This document shows, piece after piece, positions 34,244 through 44,801 of a stretch of DNA of 64,000 nucleotides. This DNA is from Planctomycetota bacterium (lineage in GTDB: Bacteria > Planctomycetota > MHYJ01 > WSZJ01 > JACPWG01), in contig JACPWG010000064.1 of the NCBI GenBank assembly GCA_016197205.1, forward strand, positions 57,413-121,412, given 5' to 3'. The translations under genes were made by a program, and so were the position numbers. Positions within the stretch are counted from its first letter, which is position 1. Each line of letters opens with the position of its first letter. The notes beneath the pieces are model-generated. The model was not told the origin of the DNA, searched no databases, and saw nothing but the letters and a program-made list of their open reading frames with translations.

Positions 34244-36601
34244 ATGCCCCCGCCCACCCCAGGACGCCCGGAGAAGGAACAGCCCGACGAGAGCGGCGGG
34301 TTCGGCGGCGGGTCCGTGGGCGATGGAGGCACCGATTTCGGCGAAGGCACGCGCCCCCCGCGTCCGTCGGACACGGCGATGGAAATCGATCGCCGGCTCC
34401 TCCACGCGATGGACCTGCTCGACCGGGTCGCCGACGGTTCGACGCAGCTCGCGATTTCGATCCGCCGCTCGCGCGCGCTCGCCTCCTTCCTCGCCATTCT
34501 CGTCCTGCTCCTGGGGCTCGGGAGCGCCCTCGCCCTGGCGGACCTGCGCGCCCGGCAGCACGCCGCGGACGCCGAAGAGCGCGCCGCCCAGGCCGGCAGG
34601 CAGGAGGCGCACAAGGCCGCCGCCGAAGGCCGCGCGCTGCTGGATCGCGGGCTCGAGGAGACGGAGCGGCGCATTCGGGAGGAGGTGGCGAACCAGGGGC
34701 GGGCGCTTCGGAAAGAACTCGAACCGCTTCTCCAGGCCGCTCCCGCGGACGGTGACGCGCAATTCCGGCGGGAAACGCTGGACACGCTCGTGAGGATGCG
34801 GTCGACCTATCTCCGGCGGCTGGACGAGCTGCAGGCGGAGCTGGCGACGAGCCGCGCCGAGGGACAGCGGAAGATCGACGAAGCGGCGGAGCGGCAGCTC
34901 GAGGCGCTTCGGAAGGTGGCCCAACTCGGGGCGGAGGCCGCGCGCGAAGCGGCTCGCGACGCGGCACGCGAGGCGCGGGACGCGGCGGCGCAGAACCTGC
35001 GCGTGCCGCTGGCCGAAACGGAGGCGCGCCTGCGCGGCGAGGTCGGCGCCCTGGAGCGCAGGCTGCAGGAGCTGACCGACGAGGTGCGGCGCATGGGCGC
35101 AGAGCGCGGCGCGGCGGCCCCCGGGGGCGGCGCGGGCGGCGGCCCGGCGGGCGGTGGGAGCGCCGGCGCCGGGACAGCGCCCGGAGCCGCGGGTGGCCGC
35201 GACGCGGGCGAGGCGACCGGACCGCAGGCCGGCGCGGGCAGGCCGGAAGGAGCCGCGGGCGGCGCGGCGGGTGCCGGCCCGACCGGGACCTCCGAGGAGT
35301 CTCTCGCCGCGACCGCGGACTCGACCGAGGGGCGGACATGGACGTTTTTCGGCCTTTTCGGCCGGTCGGTCGGCGACTGGGCGGAGCACCACCTCTCCGG
35401 CTCGCTGGAATACCGGGGGTACGGCCATTTCCGACCCACCGAACAGGACTCGCGCGCGATCCGGAACGAAGGGCGCCTCCGGCTCAAGTACGTCGCCGAC
35501 GTCGCGCCCTGGCTGTCCACGGTCGACAAGGTGTCCGTGCGCATCGACGACGACCAGCTCTCCCGCGGCGTCCTCGACGACTTCGAGGACGACGCCTCTC
35601 ATCGGCGCGTCTTGGACGTCGAAGAGGCCTATTTCGACGTCCGGCTCGGCGTGGTGGACCTCACGCTCGGTCGCAAGATTTTCTCCTGGGGCACGGCGAC
35701 CCTCTGGAACCCGACCGACCGCGTGAATCCTCTGGACTACACGGACATCCTCGAGACCGAGAAGCTCGGGGTTTTCGCCGCGGACGCGAAGGTCCGGACC
35801 GGAGCGTTCACCTTCGAAGGCGTGTACGTGCCGACCTTCACGCCCGCGCGTTTCCCCCTCGCCGACAGCCGGTGGGCGGTGGTGCCGAAGGATGCCCCGA
35901 TCCTCGTTGCGGACCGCGACACCCTCGAAGAGTCGCAGTTCGCGGCGCGGGTGCAGGCGTCCCTGGGCGGCGTGGACGTCGCCGCCACGTACTACGAGGG
36001 GATCAACCCGACGCCGAGCTTCCAGGTCGGCGCGGCGCTGGTGCCGATCGCCGACCCGCCCTTCCTGGCCGTGGTCCCTCTCGTGACGCCGCGGTTCAAC
36101 AAGTTCCGGATGGCGGGCCTGGACCTCGCGACCACCTTCGGCCGGTTCGAAGTGCACGGGGAGGCCGCGCAGACCTGGCAGGACGACCCTTTCGACTATG
36201 ATTCTTTTTTTCAGTTCGTCGTGGGCTCCGAGGTCCGGATCGACGGATTCGAACCGAACCACGACCTGCGCGTGACCTTCGAGTATGCCGGCGAGGTCAC
36301 GACGGACCGCGCCGACCCCGCCTCCGACCGGGTGGAAGTCTTCTTCAATCGTCCCTACCAGGGGACTTTTTTCCTGCGGCTGCGCTACGACTATAGCGAC
36401 GACGGCCAGCTCCAGGTCGCCACGGTCTATAACGCGGACGGACCGGACAATATCTTTCTCCAGCCCTCGTTCAGCTACAAGCTGACCGACACGGTCAAGC
36501 TGGAGACCGGCGTTTCGTTCCTCTTCGGGCCGTCGGACCGGAACTTCGGCTTCTACAAGCGGAACGACCGCGCCTACGCGGTGCTGACGTATTCGTTCTG
36601 A
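34244..36601 (+). CDS. Inner-membrane anchor, coiled coil and outer-membrane beta-barrel in one chain
   Basis: A 785-aa protein from ATG 34244. The Pro/Gly-rich start is followed by one membrane helix (about 80-105, LASFLAILVLLLGLGSALALA), then about 200 residues of Ala/Glu/Arg heptads predicted as coiled coil, a Gly/Ala spacer (about 290-360), and from about 370 a beta-rich region with porin/DUF1302-type features: FSWGTATLWNPTDRVNPLDY, alternating strands, and a final strand AVLTYSF ending in Phe, as expected for BAM-inserted barrels. A TM anchor plus coiled coil plus OM barrel in one chain would bridge the envelope. The first helix may instead be an uncleaved export signal. No partner genes are adjacent. 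Confidence 0.75.
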   Translation: MPPPTPGRPEKEQPDESGGFGGGSVGDGGTDFGEGTRPPRPSDTAMEIDRRLLHAMDLLDRVADGSTQLAISIRRSRALASFLAILVLLLGLGSALALADLRARQHAADAEERAAQAGRQEAHKAAAEGRALLDRGLEETERRIREEVANQGRALRKELEPLLQAAPADGDAQFRRETLDTLVRMRSTYLRRLDELQAELATSRAEGQRKIDEAAERQLEALRKVAQLGAEAAREAARDAAREARDAAAQNLRVPLAETEARLRGEVGALERRLQELTDEVRRMGAERGAAAPGGGAGGGPAGGGSAGAGTAPGAAGGRDAGEATGPQAGAGRPEGAAGGAAGAGPTGTSEESLAATADSTEGRTWTFFGLFGRSVGDWAEHHLSGSLEYRGYGHFRPTEQDSRAIRNEGRLRLKYVADVAPWLSTVDKVSVRIDDDQLSRGVLDDFEDDASHRRVLDVEEAYFDVRLGVVDLTLGRKIFSWGTATLWNPTDRVNPLDYTDILETEKLGVFAADAKVRTGAFTFEGVYVPTFTPARFPLADSRWAVVPKDAPILVADRDTLEESQFAARVQASLGGVDVAATYYEGINPTPSFQVGAALVPIADPPFLAVVPLVTPRFNKFRMAGLDLATTFGRFEVHGEAAQTWQDDPFDYDSFFQFVVGSEVRIDGFEPNHDLRVTFEYAGEVTTDRADPASDRVEVFFNRPYQGTFFLRLRYDYSDDGQLQVATVYNADGPDNIFLQPSFSYKLTDTVKLETGVSFLFGPSDRNFGFYKRNDRAYAVLTYSF

Positions 36602-36680
36602 CGAAATCGGCGCCGGCGAGCGTGACTGTTCCTGATTTTGCGGTCCTCGTTCGTCCCTATTTCCTGGGCGCGGCGAAGCA

Positions 36681-36741
36681 GGATCGAACCTTGCGACGAC
36701 CGAGAACGCCCCGGGACCGCTCCCTCACGGTCGCGGTTCCG
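36681..36741. repeat. Repeat E copy 1
   Basis: GCGACGACCGAGAACGCC then CCGGGACCGCTCCCTCACGG, ending TCGCGGTTCC. A second copy is at 37049-37108 and a fragment at 28318-28351. Confidence 0.8.
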
Positions 36742-36753
36742 GTGGTCTGTTCC

Positions 36754-36932
36754 GCTAATCGTTCGAAGTTCGTTTTCTTGCGACAATTTTACTTTGGTCG
36801 AACGCCACGAAAACCACAGATTTCACAGATTCAACGAGATTACACAGATTACGAATCTGTGAAATCGTCGTGAATCTGTGAAATCTGTGGTTCCGTCGTC
36901 GCTTGGCTGCGGCACTGCCGCGCTGTGGCTCC
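36754..36932. repeat. Repeat B copy 1 with 79-bp palindrome
   Basis: The palindrome at 36813-36891 begins ACCACAGATTTCACAGATTC and ends GAATCTGTGAAATCTGTGGT (20 bp, perfect). The inside also pairs (ACGA/TCGT, GATT/AATC, CACAGATT/AATCTGTG) around a 3-nt ACG loop. A conserved flank (CGTTCGAAGTTCGTTTTCTTG, CCGTCGTCGCTTGGCTGCGG) is shared with copies at 49166-49334 and 56054-56226. Confidence 0.9.
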
Positions 36933-37048
36933 TGCCTGGCGCGCTGTACTTCGTCAGCCCCTTCTCCCTCTCCATCCGACCGGGCGCGGCGCCCGTGTCC
37001 TTGCCCTCCCGCGCATCGCCTCACGGGCGCTCGTGCGCGGTGGAGCAA

Positions 37049-37108
37049 GAGCGAACCCTGCGACGACCGAGAACGCCGCGGGACCGCTCCCTGACGGTCG
37101 CGGTTCCG
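37049..37108. repeat. Repeat E copy 2
   Basis: The same CGACGACCGAGAACGCC core, ending TGACGGTCGCGGTTCCG, just after the stop of the hybrid histidine kinase (which reads leftward from 40021). Confidence 0.8.
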
Positions 37109-37132
37109 TCCTGAGGCTGCGACCGCGCCCCC

Positions 37133-40021
37133 TCACTTCCTCTGCGGCGCGTCGAGCACCTCTCGCACCTTGCCGGCGAGCGCCTCGAGCGAAAACGGCT
37201 TTTGGAGAAAGGCGCTGCCGGCGCCGCGCAGGCGGGGCAGGATGGCGGTGTCGTCCGCGTGCCCGGACATGTAAATGATGCGCACTTCGGGCCGGGCCAC
37301 GAGGAGCCGGTCCGCGAGCTTCCTGCCGCCCATGCCGGGCATGAGGACGTCGGTCAGCAGCACGTCGATGCGGCCGGAGAAGGCGGCGGCGAGGGTGAGT
37401 GCTTCCTGCCCCTGGGCCGCGAGGAGCACGGTGTACCCCTTGTCCCGCAGGTACTGCGCGGTCACCTCGCGAACGGCGGGGTCGTCCTCGACGACCAGGA
37501 CGACCTCGGAGACCCGGGCCCCCGGCGCCGGGACGTCCTGCGGGCCGAGGGTGGCGGCCTCGGCGCTCGCACGCGGCAGGTAGACCGAGAACGTGGTCCC
37601 CGCTCCCTTCCGGCTGCGGAAGGTAATGGCCCCGCCGCTCTGTCGTACGATGCCGTACACGGTCGATAGCCCGAGGCCGGTGCCCTTCCCGGGTTCCTTC
37701 GTCGTGAAAAACGGCTCGAAGACCCGCGAGGTCGTCTCCTCGTCCATGCCGACGCCCGTGTCGGAGACCGATAGCTTGACGAAGGGCCCGGGGCCCAGGT
37801 CCCGCTGGGCGTGCGCGACGTTTTCCGGCGACGCGACCTCGGACGTCTCGATCGTGATGCGGCCTCCGTTCGGCATCGCATCGCGCGCGTTTACGACCAG
37901 GTTGATCAGGATCTGTTCGAGCTGCCCGGGATCCGCCGTCACGGAAATGGACTTCTCCCGGTAGATCGTGGCCAGCTCGATATTCTCGCCGATCAGACGG
38001 CCGAGCATGCGACCGGCCTTCGCGATCGCTTCGTTCAAGTCGAGGACCTGGGGCTGGACGACCTGCCGGCGGCTGAAGGCGAGGAGCTGGGAGGTGAGCG
38101 AGGCGGCATGTTCCCCCGCCTGTTTCGCTCCGAGCAGGTAGGTGCGGGCCGTTTCAGGAGCATGGAGGCCGCGCAGGGACAGCTCGACGAAACCGAGAAT
38201 CGCGGTGAGCATGTTGTTGAAATCGTGCGCGACGCCGCCCGCGAGCCTGCCCATCGCTTCCATCTTCTGGGCCTGGCGCAGCTCCTGCTCCAGTTGATTG
38301 CGCTCGGTGACGTCATGGAGCGAGGCGAGGTGCAGCGTCTCGCCCCGGACCGGCACCGGTGTGAGCGTGAAGTCGACCTGGACCCCCGAGCCGTCGGCCC
38401 GTCGCAGGTCGACGTTCGGGGCCGTGCCCAAGCGCGCGCGGAGGACCTCCCCGAAGCGGGTCTCGGACGCGCCGGCATCGGGCGTGATCAGCAGCTCGGC
38501 GCAATCGCAGCCCATCATCCCCGCGCGGGGGCGACCGAGGATCTCCTCGGAGCGCCGGTTGGCCTCGACGACCTTACCCGCCGGATCCAGGACCAGGATC
38601 CCGTCCCGGGCGCTTTCCAGGACGCTCCGGTTGCGCTGGTCCGAGGCCGCGAGCCGACCGAACGCGCGGGCGAGCGTGATGCCCAGCCCGATTTGCGCGG
38701 AGAGCGTGCGCGCGAAGGAAAGCCAGTCCGAGGTCGTGAGCTCCGGCGACCGCGAAACCAGAAGGACGATCCCCCGGCAGTCATCGTCCGGGGCGAACGG
38801 CGCAAGGATCGCGGAGCGACCGCGGGACGCCGCCAGGAAATCCTCCTCCGCCGCGTCCGCTCCGGCCGAAGATGGAACCGAGGCGAGCGCCCGCGACGCC
38901 AGCGCTCTCTGGAGGAGGTCGGCTCTTGCCGATGGAGGCTCGGCGTCGCCGGCGCGACTGCGGGCCAGGATGGAGAGCCGGTTCCGCCCGGCTTCCGCGA
39001 GGTAGACCACGAGGAGCGCGATGCCGACCGTTTCGGCGCATTGGGTGAGCAGCTCTCCCAGCGCCGCGGGCAGCTCGCGCGTCCCGGCCATGGCGTCCGT
39101 GAGACGGCCGAGGACGGAGAGGGCCGTCGCCTGAAGCGAGCAGCGCTTCGCCATCGAGAGGTTCATCCGCGCCTGCCGCTCGAGTTGGCGCATGACGCGG
39201 TGCACGTGTTGCGCGTCGAGCTCCGGGGCGCTTTCGAGGGCAGGGCGCGTCGCCTGGGCGTCGAGGCCGGCGAGGACGGCCAGGACGACGGCCTCGAGTC
39301 CGGCCATGCGCGTCACGTAGCCGCTCGCGCCCACCTTGCGCGCGAGCTCCCGGTCCTCGGGCTCCAGGTAGTTGTTGGTGACGAGGATCACGGGCGTGGT
39401 TTTCAGCTCCGCGTGCTGCCGGATTTTCAGGCAGAGCTGGAAGCCGTCGAGCCGCGGCATCAGGATGTCGCTCACCACGGCGTCCGGCGGGGTGGCGAGC
39501 GCGTGCTCCAGCGCCTCCGCCCCGTCCGCGGTCCGCGTGACGGCGAAGCCCGCGAGCTGCAGATGGCGGGCGGTGAGGAAGCTCTGGTCCGGGTCGTCCT
39601 CCGCCAGGACGATCCGGCGGCCGCCCCCGGGCTTGGCGACCCGAAGGTCGGAGCCGGGCAGGTAGGCCTGGACGATGCGGAGGAGCTGGCCCCCTTCGAA
39701 CGGCTTTTCCAGCAGTTCGGTGAAGCCGGGGAGGGACCCTCGGAGCTCCCCGGGGCCGGCGGCCTCGCCGGAGTAGGCGACGATGGGCGGGGTGGCGGGG
39801 GCGGAAAGCTCGCGCAGCCGCGCGACGAGGCCGGGACCGGTGCCGTCGGGCAGCGCGAGGTCGAGAAGGACGAGCTGGGGCGCTTCGCGGGCGGCGAGCC
39901 CGAGCGCCGACTTGCCGTTCTCCGCCTCGAGCACGACGAAGCCCGCGCTCTCGAGCGTGTCGCGCGCCACCTGGCGGGCGAACGGATTGTCCTCGATCAC
40001 CAGGATCTTGGGGCCCGCCAT
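37133..40021 (-). CDS. Hybrid histidine kinase (REC-REC-GAF-PAS-HisKA-HATPase-REC)
   Basis: A 962-aa protein starting at ATG 40021. Two N-terminal receiver domains (phosphoacceptor Asp in [11 protein letters not shown] and [12 protein letters not shown]) precede a GAF-like region (about 320-480) and a PAS domain (about 480-590, [25 protein letters not shown]). HisKA carries the H-box [15 protein letters not shown]. The HATPase has the N-box [12 protein letters not shown] and the G boxes [10 protein letters not shown] and [15 protein letters not shown]-terminal receiver ([13 protein letters not shown]) follows. No membrane helix is seen, so it should be cytosolic. The next upstream gene on the same strand is the 1341-aa kinase, ending 196 bp away. 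Both are signalling proteins, but a direct link is inference. Confidence 0.93.
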   Translation of the reverse strand: MAGPKILVIEDNPFARQVARDTLESAGFVVLEAENGKSALGLAAREAPQLVLLDLALPDGTGPGLVARLRELSAPATPPIVAYSGEAAGPGELRGSLPGFTELLEKPFEGGQLLRIVQAYLPGSDLRVAKPGGGRRIVLAEDDPDQSFLTARHLQLAGFAVTRTADGAEALEHALATPPDAVVSDILMPRLDGFQLCLKIRQHAELKTTPVILVTNNYLEPEDRELARKVGASGYVTRMAGLEAVVLAVLAGLDAQATRPALESAPELDAQHVHRVMRQLERQARMNLSMAKRCSLQATALSVLGRLTDAMAGTRELPAALGELLTQCAETVGIALLVVYLAEAGRNRLSILARSRAGDAEPPSARADLLQRALASRALASVPSSAGADAAEEDFLAASRGRSAILAPFAPDDDCRGIVLLVSRSPELTTSDWLSFARTLSAQIGLGITLARAFGRLAASDQRNRSVLESARDGILVLDPAGKVVEANRRSEEILGRPRAGMMGCDCAELLITPDAGASETRFGEVLRARLGTAPNVDLRRADGSGVQVDFTLTPVPVRGETLHLASLHDVTERNQLEQELRQAQKMEAMGRLAGGVAHDFNNMLTAILGFVELSLRGLHAPETARTYLLGAKQAGEHAASLTSQLLAFSRRQVVQPQVLDLNEAIAKAGRMLGRLIGENIELATIYREKSISVTADPGQLEQILINLVVNARDAMPNGGRITIETSEVASPENVAHAQRDLGPGPFVKLSVSDTGVGMDEETTSRVFEPFFTTKEPGKGTGLGLSTVYGIVRQSGGAITFRSRKGAGTTFSVYLPRASAEAATLGPQDVPAPGARVSEVVLVVEDDPAVREVTAQYLRDKGYTVLLAAQGQEALTLAAAFSGRIDVLLTDVLMPGMGGRKLADRLLVARPEVRIIYMSGHADDTAILPRLRGAGSAFLQKPFSLEALAGKVREVLDAPQRK

Positions 40022-40217
40022 GAGCTGCCTCACCTTGCGTGGTCTCGACGGTCGACGAAGAGGCGAAGATAACAATTCTAAGCGTTCATTTCGAGAGAAT
40101 CCGGCGCGGCTGGGGAGCGCGTCGAAGGCTGGGCGATCCGCCCCGCGCCCCCCGTGGGAGCGTCCCGCCTCGAGTACTCCCAGGTCGCGCACCTCCAGGA
40201 TCCTTGTGGAATTTCCC

Positions 40218-43200
40218 CTACGTCCCCCCCACGACCTTCGTCCAGCGCGGGTCCTCGCGGAGTGGCCGCAGCTCCTTGATCTGCCGCAGGACCTCGTCCC
40301 CGAATTTTCCGCGGTCGACCGCGATGGCGAGCGCGGCGAAGGCGGCGTCCGGCTCGCCGCGGGAGGCGCGGAGGCAGGCCTCGACGAGGGGGAGGAGGCT
40401 GGTGTTCGGGGCGAGCGCGCGGGCGCGGTCGAGGTCCGCCGCGGCGCCGTCCGGGTCGCCGGTGCGCAGGCGCGACAGGGCGCGGAAGGAGTACGCGCTG
40501 GCGAAGCGCGGGTTGATGTCGATGGCGCGGTCGAGCCCGGGGCGCGCCTCGGCGGGCCGGTCGAGGAGGAGCTGGTAGAAACCGACGAGGAGGTGGGCGC
40601 AGGAGTCGTTCGGGTTGCGCTTGAGATTTTCGTCGACCTCCCGCTGCGACTGGGAGAGCCCGTACTGGACGTACGTGCGGTTCCGGTAGGCGTAGGAGAA
40701 AATGGGGGCGTCGCGGTCGGGCTGAAGCTCCAGGCCGCGGACGTAATCGTGGAAGGCGGCGCCCGGCTTTCCGAGCCGGAGCTGGCACATGCCGCGGCTC
40801 TCGTAGGCGTCCGCGTAGCGAGGGTCGTGCTCGATGGCCCGGCCGTAGGCGCGGTTCGCCTCGTCCAGCCGGTCCGAGCCGGCGAGGTGGTCGGCGAGGC
40901 AGTACTGGGCGTGGGCCCGGGCGGGATCCGGCCGCGCGTTCAGCCACTCGCGCAGGTCCGCCTCCGCGCCCGCCTCGTCGTTCAGGCGTGCGCGACAGTC
41001 CGCCCGCAGTTTCCGCGCGGCCGCCGCGTCGGGGGTTCGTGCGAGGAGCCAATCCAGGTCGCGCACCGCGGCCTCCCAGCCCTTTTCCAGCGCGCGGAGC
41101 CGGGCCCGCTCCAGACGCGCCTCGGCGGACTCGGGCGCGAGCTCGAGCGCGCGGTCGAGCGCAGCGCCCGCGGCCCCGAGTTCGCGCGTTTCGCGGAAGT
41201 CCCGTCGGAGCACGCCCTCGAGCACGTACGCCTCGGCGAGGAAGGGGTTGAGCGCGAGCGCGGCCTGGAGCCGCTTCTGGGCCTCGCGCGGCGCGATCAC
41301 CTGCACGAGCAGTTCGGCCAGGCCCAGCTCGGCGTGGGCGAACCGCGGGTTCTCGAACCGCGCGCGCACGAACGGCGCGGCCGCCGCGTCGATCGACTCC
41401 TTGCCGGCCAGGGCTTCGGGGCTCCAGCGGAGCTTGTTCAGGAGGGCGAGGCCGGCGGCGTAGAAGGGGTAGGCGACGGAGCGCTCCGCGTCGAGGCCCG
41501 CGCGGGCGGCGGCGAGGTAGTCCGCGCGTGCGTCCGCGGGCGTATTCGCGGCCTCGGGCGCGCCACGGCGCCGGGCCTCCGCGCGCCAGCCGAGGGCCTC
41601 CGCGGGGTCGGCCTTCGCCTCGAGGGCGAGCGTGAAGCGCCGGCTCGCCTCCTCGACGCGGCCCGCGGCGAGGTCGAGCTGTCCGAGGCCGATCGCCGCG
41701 GCCGGGAGGCGCGGGTCGAGCGCGAGCGCGTCCTCGAAGTCACGCCGCGCGGCCGCTGCGTCCGCTTCGAGCCGGAGCCGGCCGCGGAGGACGAGGGCGT
41801 CGGCGATGCCGGGCTCGGGCCGGAGGAGCGCGGCGCACCCGGCGGCGTCGAGCGCGGGGCCGAGCTCGTCCCGGACGATCCGGCAGAGCCGCAGGAACCG
41901 GCCGAGCCCGTCCAGCGCATCGGGTGTCTTTTTTTCGACCGCGTCGGCGCGCGCGGGAAGAAGGAGGGCGAGGGGGAGGGAAGGGGCGAGCTCGAGCGCG
42001 CGGGCGGAGGCGGCGCGCACCTCGTGGTAGCGGCAGAGCGCGAGCTCGGCCTCGGCGACGCCGAGGGCGAAGAGGCCCTGGTCCGGCTCGAGGTCCGCGG
42101 CCCGCTGGAAGGCCGCCAAGGCCCCCTCCGCGTCCCTCCTCGCGAGCAGCACGCGCCCGAGTCCGTACTGGCAGAGCGCGTGCCGCGGATCGAGCGCGAG
42201 CGCCGCTTCGAAAGCCGCGCGCGCGGCCTCGGGCGCGTCGCGCAACAGTTCGTCGAGTCCCCGCGCCGCGAGGCCGGTCGTGGTCGCGGGCTCGGCCGCC
42301 GCCGCCCGGCGGAGTCTTGCGCAGGCCTCTTGGGCATTCGCCAGGCCCCACCACGCGACGAGGCCGAGCCCGAGCTGCACCGAGCCGGGTCGCGGGTCGA
42401 GCCTCTCGGCTTTGAGCAGGTCGAGGAGGGCGGGTCCCCAGCGCGCGCCTTTCAGGAACTGCCAGCCACGCAGCCGGAGCGCCTCCGCGTGTTCCGGCTC
42501 GATGGCGAGCGCGTCGGTGAGGCAGGACTCCGCCGCGCGCCCGCGCAGGAGGCCGGCCTTTTCGCAGAGCAGATCGGCCGCGCGGAGGCGTTCGTGTCGC
42601 GCGCGTTCGTCGCGCAACCGCAGCAGCAGCCCGCCCGCGGTCACGAGCCCCGCGACCGCGAAGCACGAGACGACGAGGGCGGCGCGTCGGTGCTTCCTGA
42701 CGAACCGCACGCCCTTGTCGACCGAGGTCAACGGGCGGGCGAGGATCGGCTCGCCGCGCAGGATGCGGGCGAGATCTTCGGCGAGCAACTCGGCGGAGGC
42801 GTAGCGGCGCTCGGGGTCCTTTTCGAGGGCCTGCAGACAAACGGTCTGCGCCTCGATGGAGATGGCGGGTCGCAGCTTCCTCGGCTCCTGTGGGTCCTTG
42901 TTCAGGACTCGGTGGTAGACCTCGCTCGCCGTGGCGCCCGGGAAGGGGAGGCTCCCGGTCAGCAGTTGATAGAAAATCGCGCCGAGGGCCCAGACGTCGG
43001 TGCGCGCGCCGATCAGGTCCGTTTCCCCTTCGACTTGTTCCGGGGCCATGTAGAAGGGCGTGCCGAGGACCTCGCCCGCCTGCGTGACGGCGCTGGTGGA
43101 GTCGAGGGTCTTGGCGAGGCCGAAGTCGAGGATGCGCGGCTGGCCGGAGACGTCGATGAGGATGTTGCCCGGCTTGAGGTCCCGGTGGACCACCATGCGG

Positions 43201-44243
43201 GTGTGCGCGTAATGGACCGCGCGGGCGGAGGCCTCGATCCAGGCCACGGCCTGTCGCTCGTCCGGAGGGCTCTCCTGGAGCACGGTCTCGAGGGAGCGAC
43301 CTTCGACCAGCTCCATCGTCAGGTAGGCGACGTCGTCCTGGGCGCCGGCGTCGAAGATGGCGACGAGGTTCGGGTGCCGGAGGCGTGCCACGGCCTCGGC
43401 TTCGCGGTGGAAGCGATGGCGAGACTTCTCGTCCGCGCAGGAGCCGTCCCGCATGACCTTGAGGGCGACGAGGCGGCGAAGGTCGAGCTGGCGGGCCTTG
43501 TAGACCACGCCCATGCCGCCGCGGCCGAGGACCTCGAGGATCTCGTAGCGGCCGAAGAGCCGGTGAGCGCTGCCGGGCGCGCCCGGCGACGACGCGTCGA
43601 GGCCGGTTGGAACGCCGCGCGTGGGGGAGGCGCCGGAGCTTGCGGCGAGCGTGGCCGGGGCATTGGGGAGGCCGATGCCGAGCCCGGCGGGGATGTCCGG
43701 GCCGGACGGGGCCGCGGCGGTGTCGCCCGGCGTGGGCGCCGCGGGGAGGTGCAGGTCGGCGAGCGGGTCGCTCGGCGCGGGACGGGCGAGCGGCGTCGGG
43801 GGCCCCGCCGAATCGAACGGTCCGCGCACGTCGTCGCGCTCGAGAAAGAGCGGGACGGCGAGCGCGGCGGCGCAGGCCGGACAGCGCGTGACGGCCCCGG
43901 GCTCGCGGCCGGCGACGTTGGCGAACGCCCCGCAGGCCTCGCAGCGCACGATGCGCCGGGCGATCTCCTGCTGGATGCGCGCGAGCTGGAAGGCGGAGAG
44001 CAGTCGTTGACGCAGGAGGGAGGGACCGAGCGTGGGGCCGGCCCGGCCCGGCGGCGCCGGTGGGGCCGGCGGAGGCGACTGGGGCCGGGCCGCGACCGCG
44101 CGCTCGAGCGCGGCGGGCGTCAGAAAGCCCAGCTCCACCGCGACTCGGGCGAACGCCTGGTCCGGCTCGTCGAGGAGGGAAAGGGCCGCGCCGACGGTTT
44201 CGGCGGGCGGCGGGTCACGGAGGGGCTGTCGCAGCACGTCCAT
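40218..44243 (-). CDS. Ser/Thr kinase with zinc ribbon and very long TPR region
   Basis: A 1341-aa protein. A helical N-terminal unit (LTPAALERAVAA) and a zinc ribbon (CEACGAFAN, CPAC; about 99-128) precede a Pro/Ala linker. The kinase domain is about 228-500 (LGRGGMGVVYK, VALKVM, HRDLKPGNIL, DFGLAKTL), all catalytic residues intact. A membrane helix lies near 520 (RAALVVSCFAVAGLVTAGGLLL). From about 550 to 1340 there are TPR-like repeats (for example NPRFAHAELGLAELL, DPRYADAYESRGMCQLRLGK). The zinc ribbon and helical head link it to the kinase-TIR protein (25429) and to the pseudogene (27360), so these kinases form a related local family. Confidence 0.93.
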   Translation of the reverse strand: MDVLRQPLRDPPPAETVGAALSLLDEPDQAFARVAVELGFLTPAALERAVAARPQSPPPAPPAPPGRAGPTLGPSLLRQRLLSAFQLARIQQEIARRIVRCEACGAFANVAGREPGAVTRCPACAAALAVPLFLERDDVRGPFDSAGPPTPLARPAPSDPLADLHLPAAPTPGDTAAAPSGPDIPAGLGIGLPNAPATLAASSGASPTRGVPTGLDASSPGAPGSAHRLFGRYEILEVLGRGGMGVVYKARQLDLRRLVALKVMRDGSCADEKSRHRFHREAEAVARLRHPNLVAIFDAGAQDDVAYLTMELVEGRSLETVLQESPPDERQAVAWIEASARAVHYAHTRMVVHRDLKPGNILIDVSGQPRILDFGLAKTLDSTSAVTQAGEVLGTPFYMAPEQVEGETDLIGARTDVWALGAIFYQLLTGSLPFPGATASEVYHRVLNKDPQEPRKLRPAISIEAQTVCLQALEKDPERRYASAELLAEDLARILRGEPILARPLTSVDKGVRFVRKHRRAALVVSCFAVAGLVTAGGLLLRLRDERARHERLRAADLLCEKAGLLRGRAAESCLTDALAIEPEHAEALRLRGWQFLKGARWGPALLDLLKAERLDPRPGSVQLGLGLVAWWGLANAQEACARLRRAAAAEPATTTGLAARGLDELLRDAPEAARAAFEAALALDPRHALCQYGLGRVLLARRDAEGALAAFQRAADLEPDQGLFALGVAEAELALCRYHEVRAASARALELAPSLPLALLLPARADAVEKKTPDALDGLGRFLRLCRIVRDELGPALDAAGCAALLRPEPGIADALVLRGRLRLEADAAAARRDFEDALALDPRLPAAAIGLGQLDLAAGRVEEASRRFTLALEAKADPAEALGWRAEARRRGAPEAANTPADARADYLAAARAGLDAERSVAYPFYAAGLALLNKLRWSPEALAGKESIDAAAAPFVRARFENPRFAHAELGLAELLVQVIAPREAQKRLQAALALNPFLAEAYVLEGVLRRDFRETRELGAAGAALDRALELAPESAEARLERARLRALEKGWEAAVRDLDWLLARTPDAAAARKLRADCRARLNDEAGAEADLREWLNARPDPARAHAQYCLADHLAGSDRLDEANRAYGRAIEHDPRYADAYESRGMCQLRLGKPGAAFHDYVRGLELQPDRDAPIFSYAYRNRTYVQYGLSQSQREVDENLKRNPNDSCAHLLVGFYQLLLDRPAEARPGLDRAIDINPRFASAYSFRALSRLRTGDPDGAAADLDRARALAPNTSLLPLVEACLRASRGEPDAAFAALAIAVDRGKFGDEVLRQIKELRPLREDPRWTKVVGGT

Positions 44244-44801
44244 GGGCGGGTTCCAAAGAGTGAAGCGGTCATCCTATCATCGTCGAAAAGGCGGAGCACG
44301 GCAATTTTTGTTTTGTGAGGGCGTAGCGGGAAAACAAGTTGCAGGACGGGGGCTCCAGGGAATGGCGGCGGTCGGTCAAAATCCCAATTCAGGCTCGGAC
44401 CCGAAACCCGAAAACGAGGAATTAGCGCCCGCGCAAGAATTACTTTGCATTTTCGTGGATCGACCGATGCCTGGGGGCGCGGGCCTCCGGCCCGCGCAGC
44501 GCGGCCCAGAGGGCCGCGCCCCCAGGAGCCTCGAGGTCCGACGGGGTCCAACTCCCAAAAAACGGACGGCGCGCGCGGGAACGTGAACGCCGGCCTCGTT
44601 GCATCTCCCATGGCGGACCCAAATTCGTCCCGCGTCCCGCAAATTCGCGAAATGGGCGTGATTCGCGGTTCGTCCCTTCTTCCCGCTCGCGCCTCCCACT
44701 TTTCTCGACCGGTCGAATTCGCGGTTCCCTCCGTGCCGGTCGCCGGGTACAATCCGGCGACCCTCGGTTCATGATCGGTCGACAGCCCCGGTGGAGGCAG
44801 G
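44244..44801. other. Intergenic DNA holding repeat A copy 3
   Basis: The 558-bp gap holds repeat A (44424-44541) and eroded GAATTCGCGGTTC blocks near 44650-44740. No gene is supported, although frames remain open by chance in GC-rich DNA. Confidence 0.5.
44424..44541. repeat. Repeat A copy 3
   Basis: An intact left end AGCGCCCGCGCAAGAATTAC and an intact 55-nt three-way-junction core at 44471-44525, identical in design to copy 1. The right inverted end is not recognisable. Confidence 0.9.

Noticed and set aside
36754..36932. Palindromic repeats read as simple rho-independent terminators
   Set aside because: There is no T-run after the stem, identical flanks are conserved well beyond the hairpin, and copies occur both upstream and downstream of genes.
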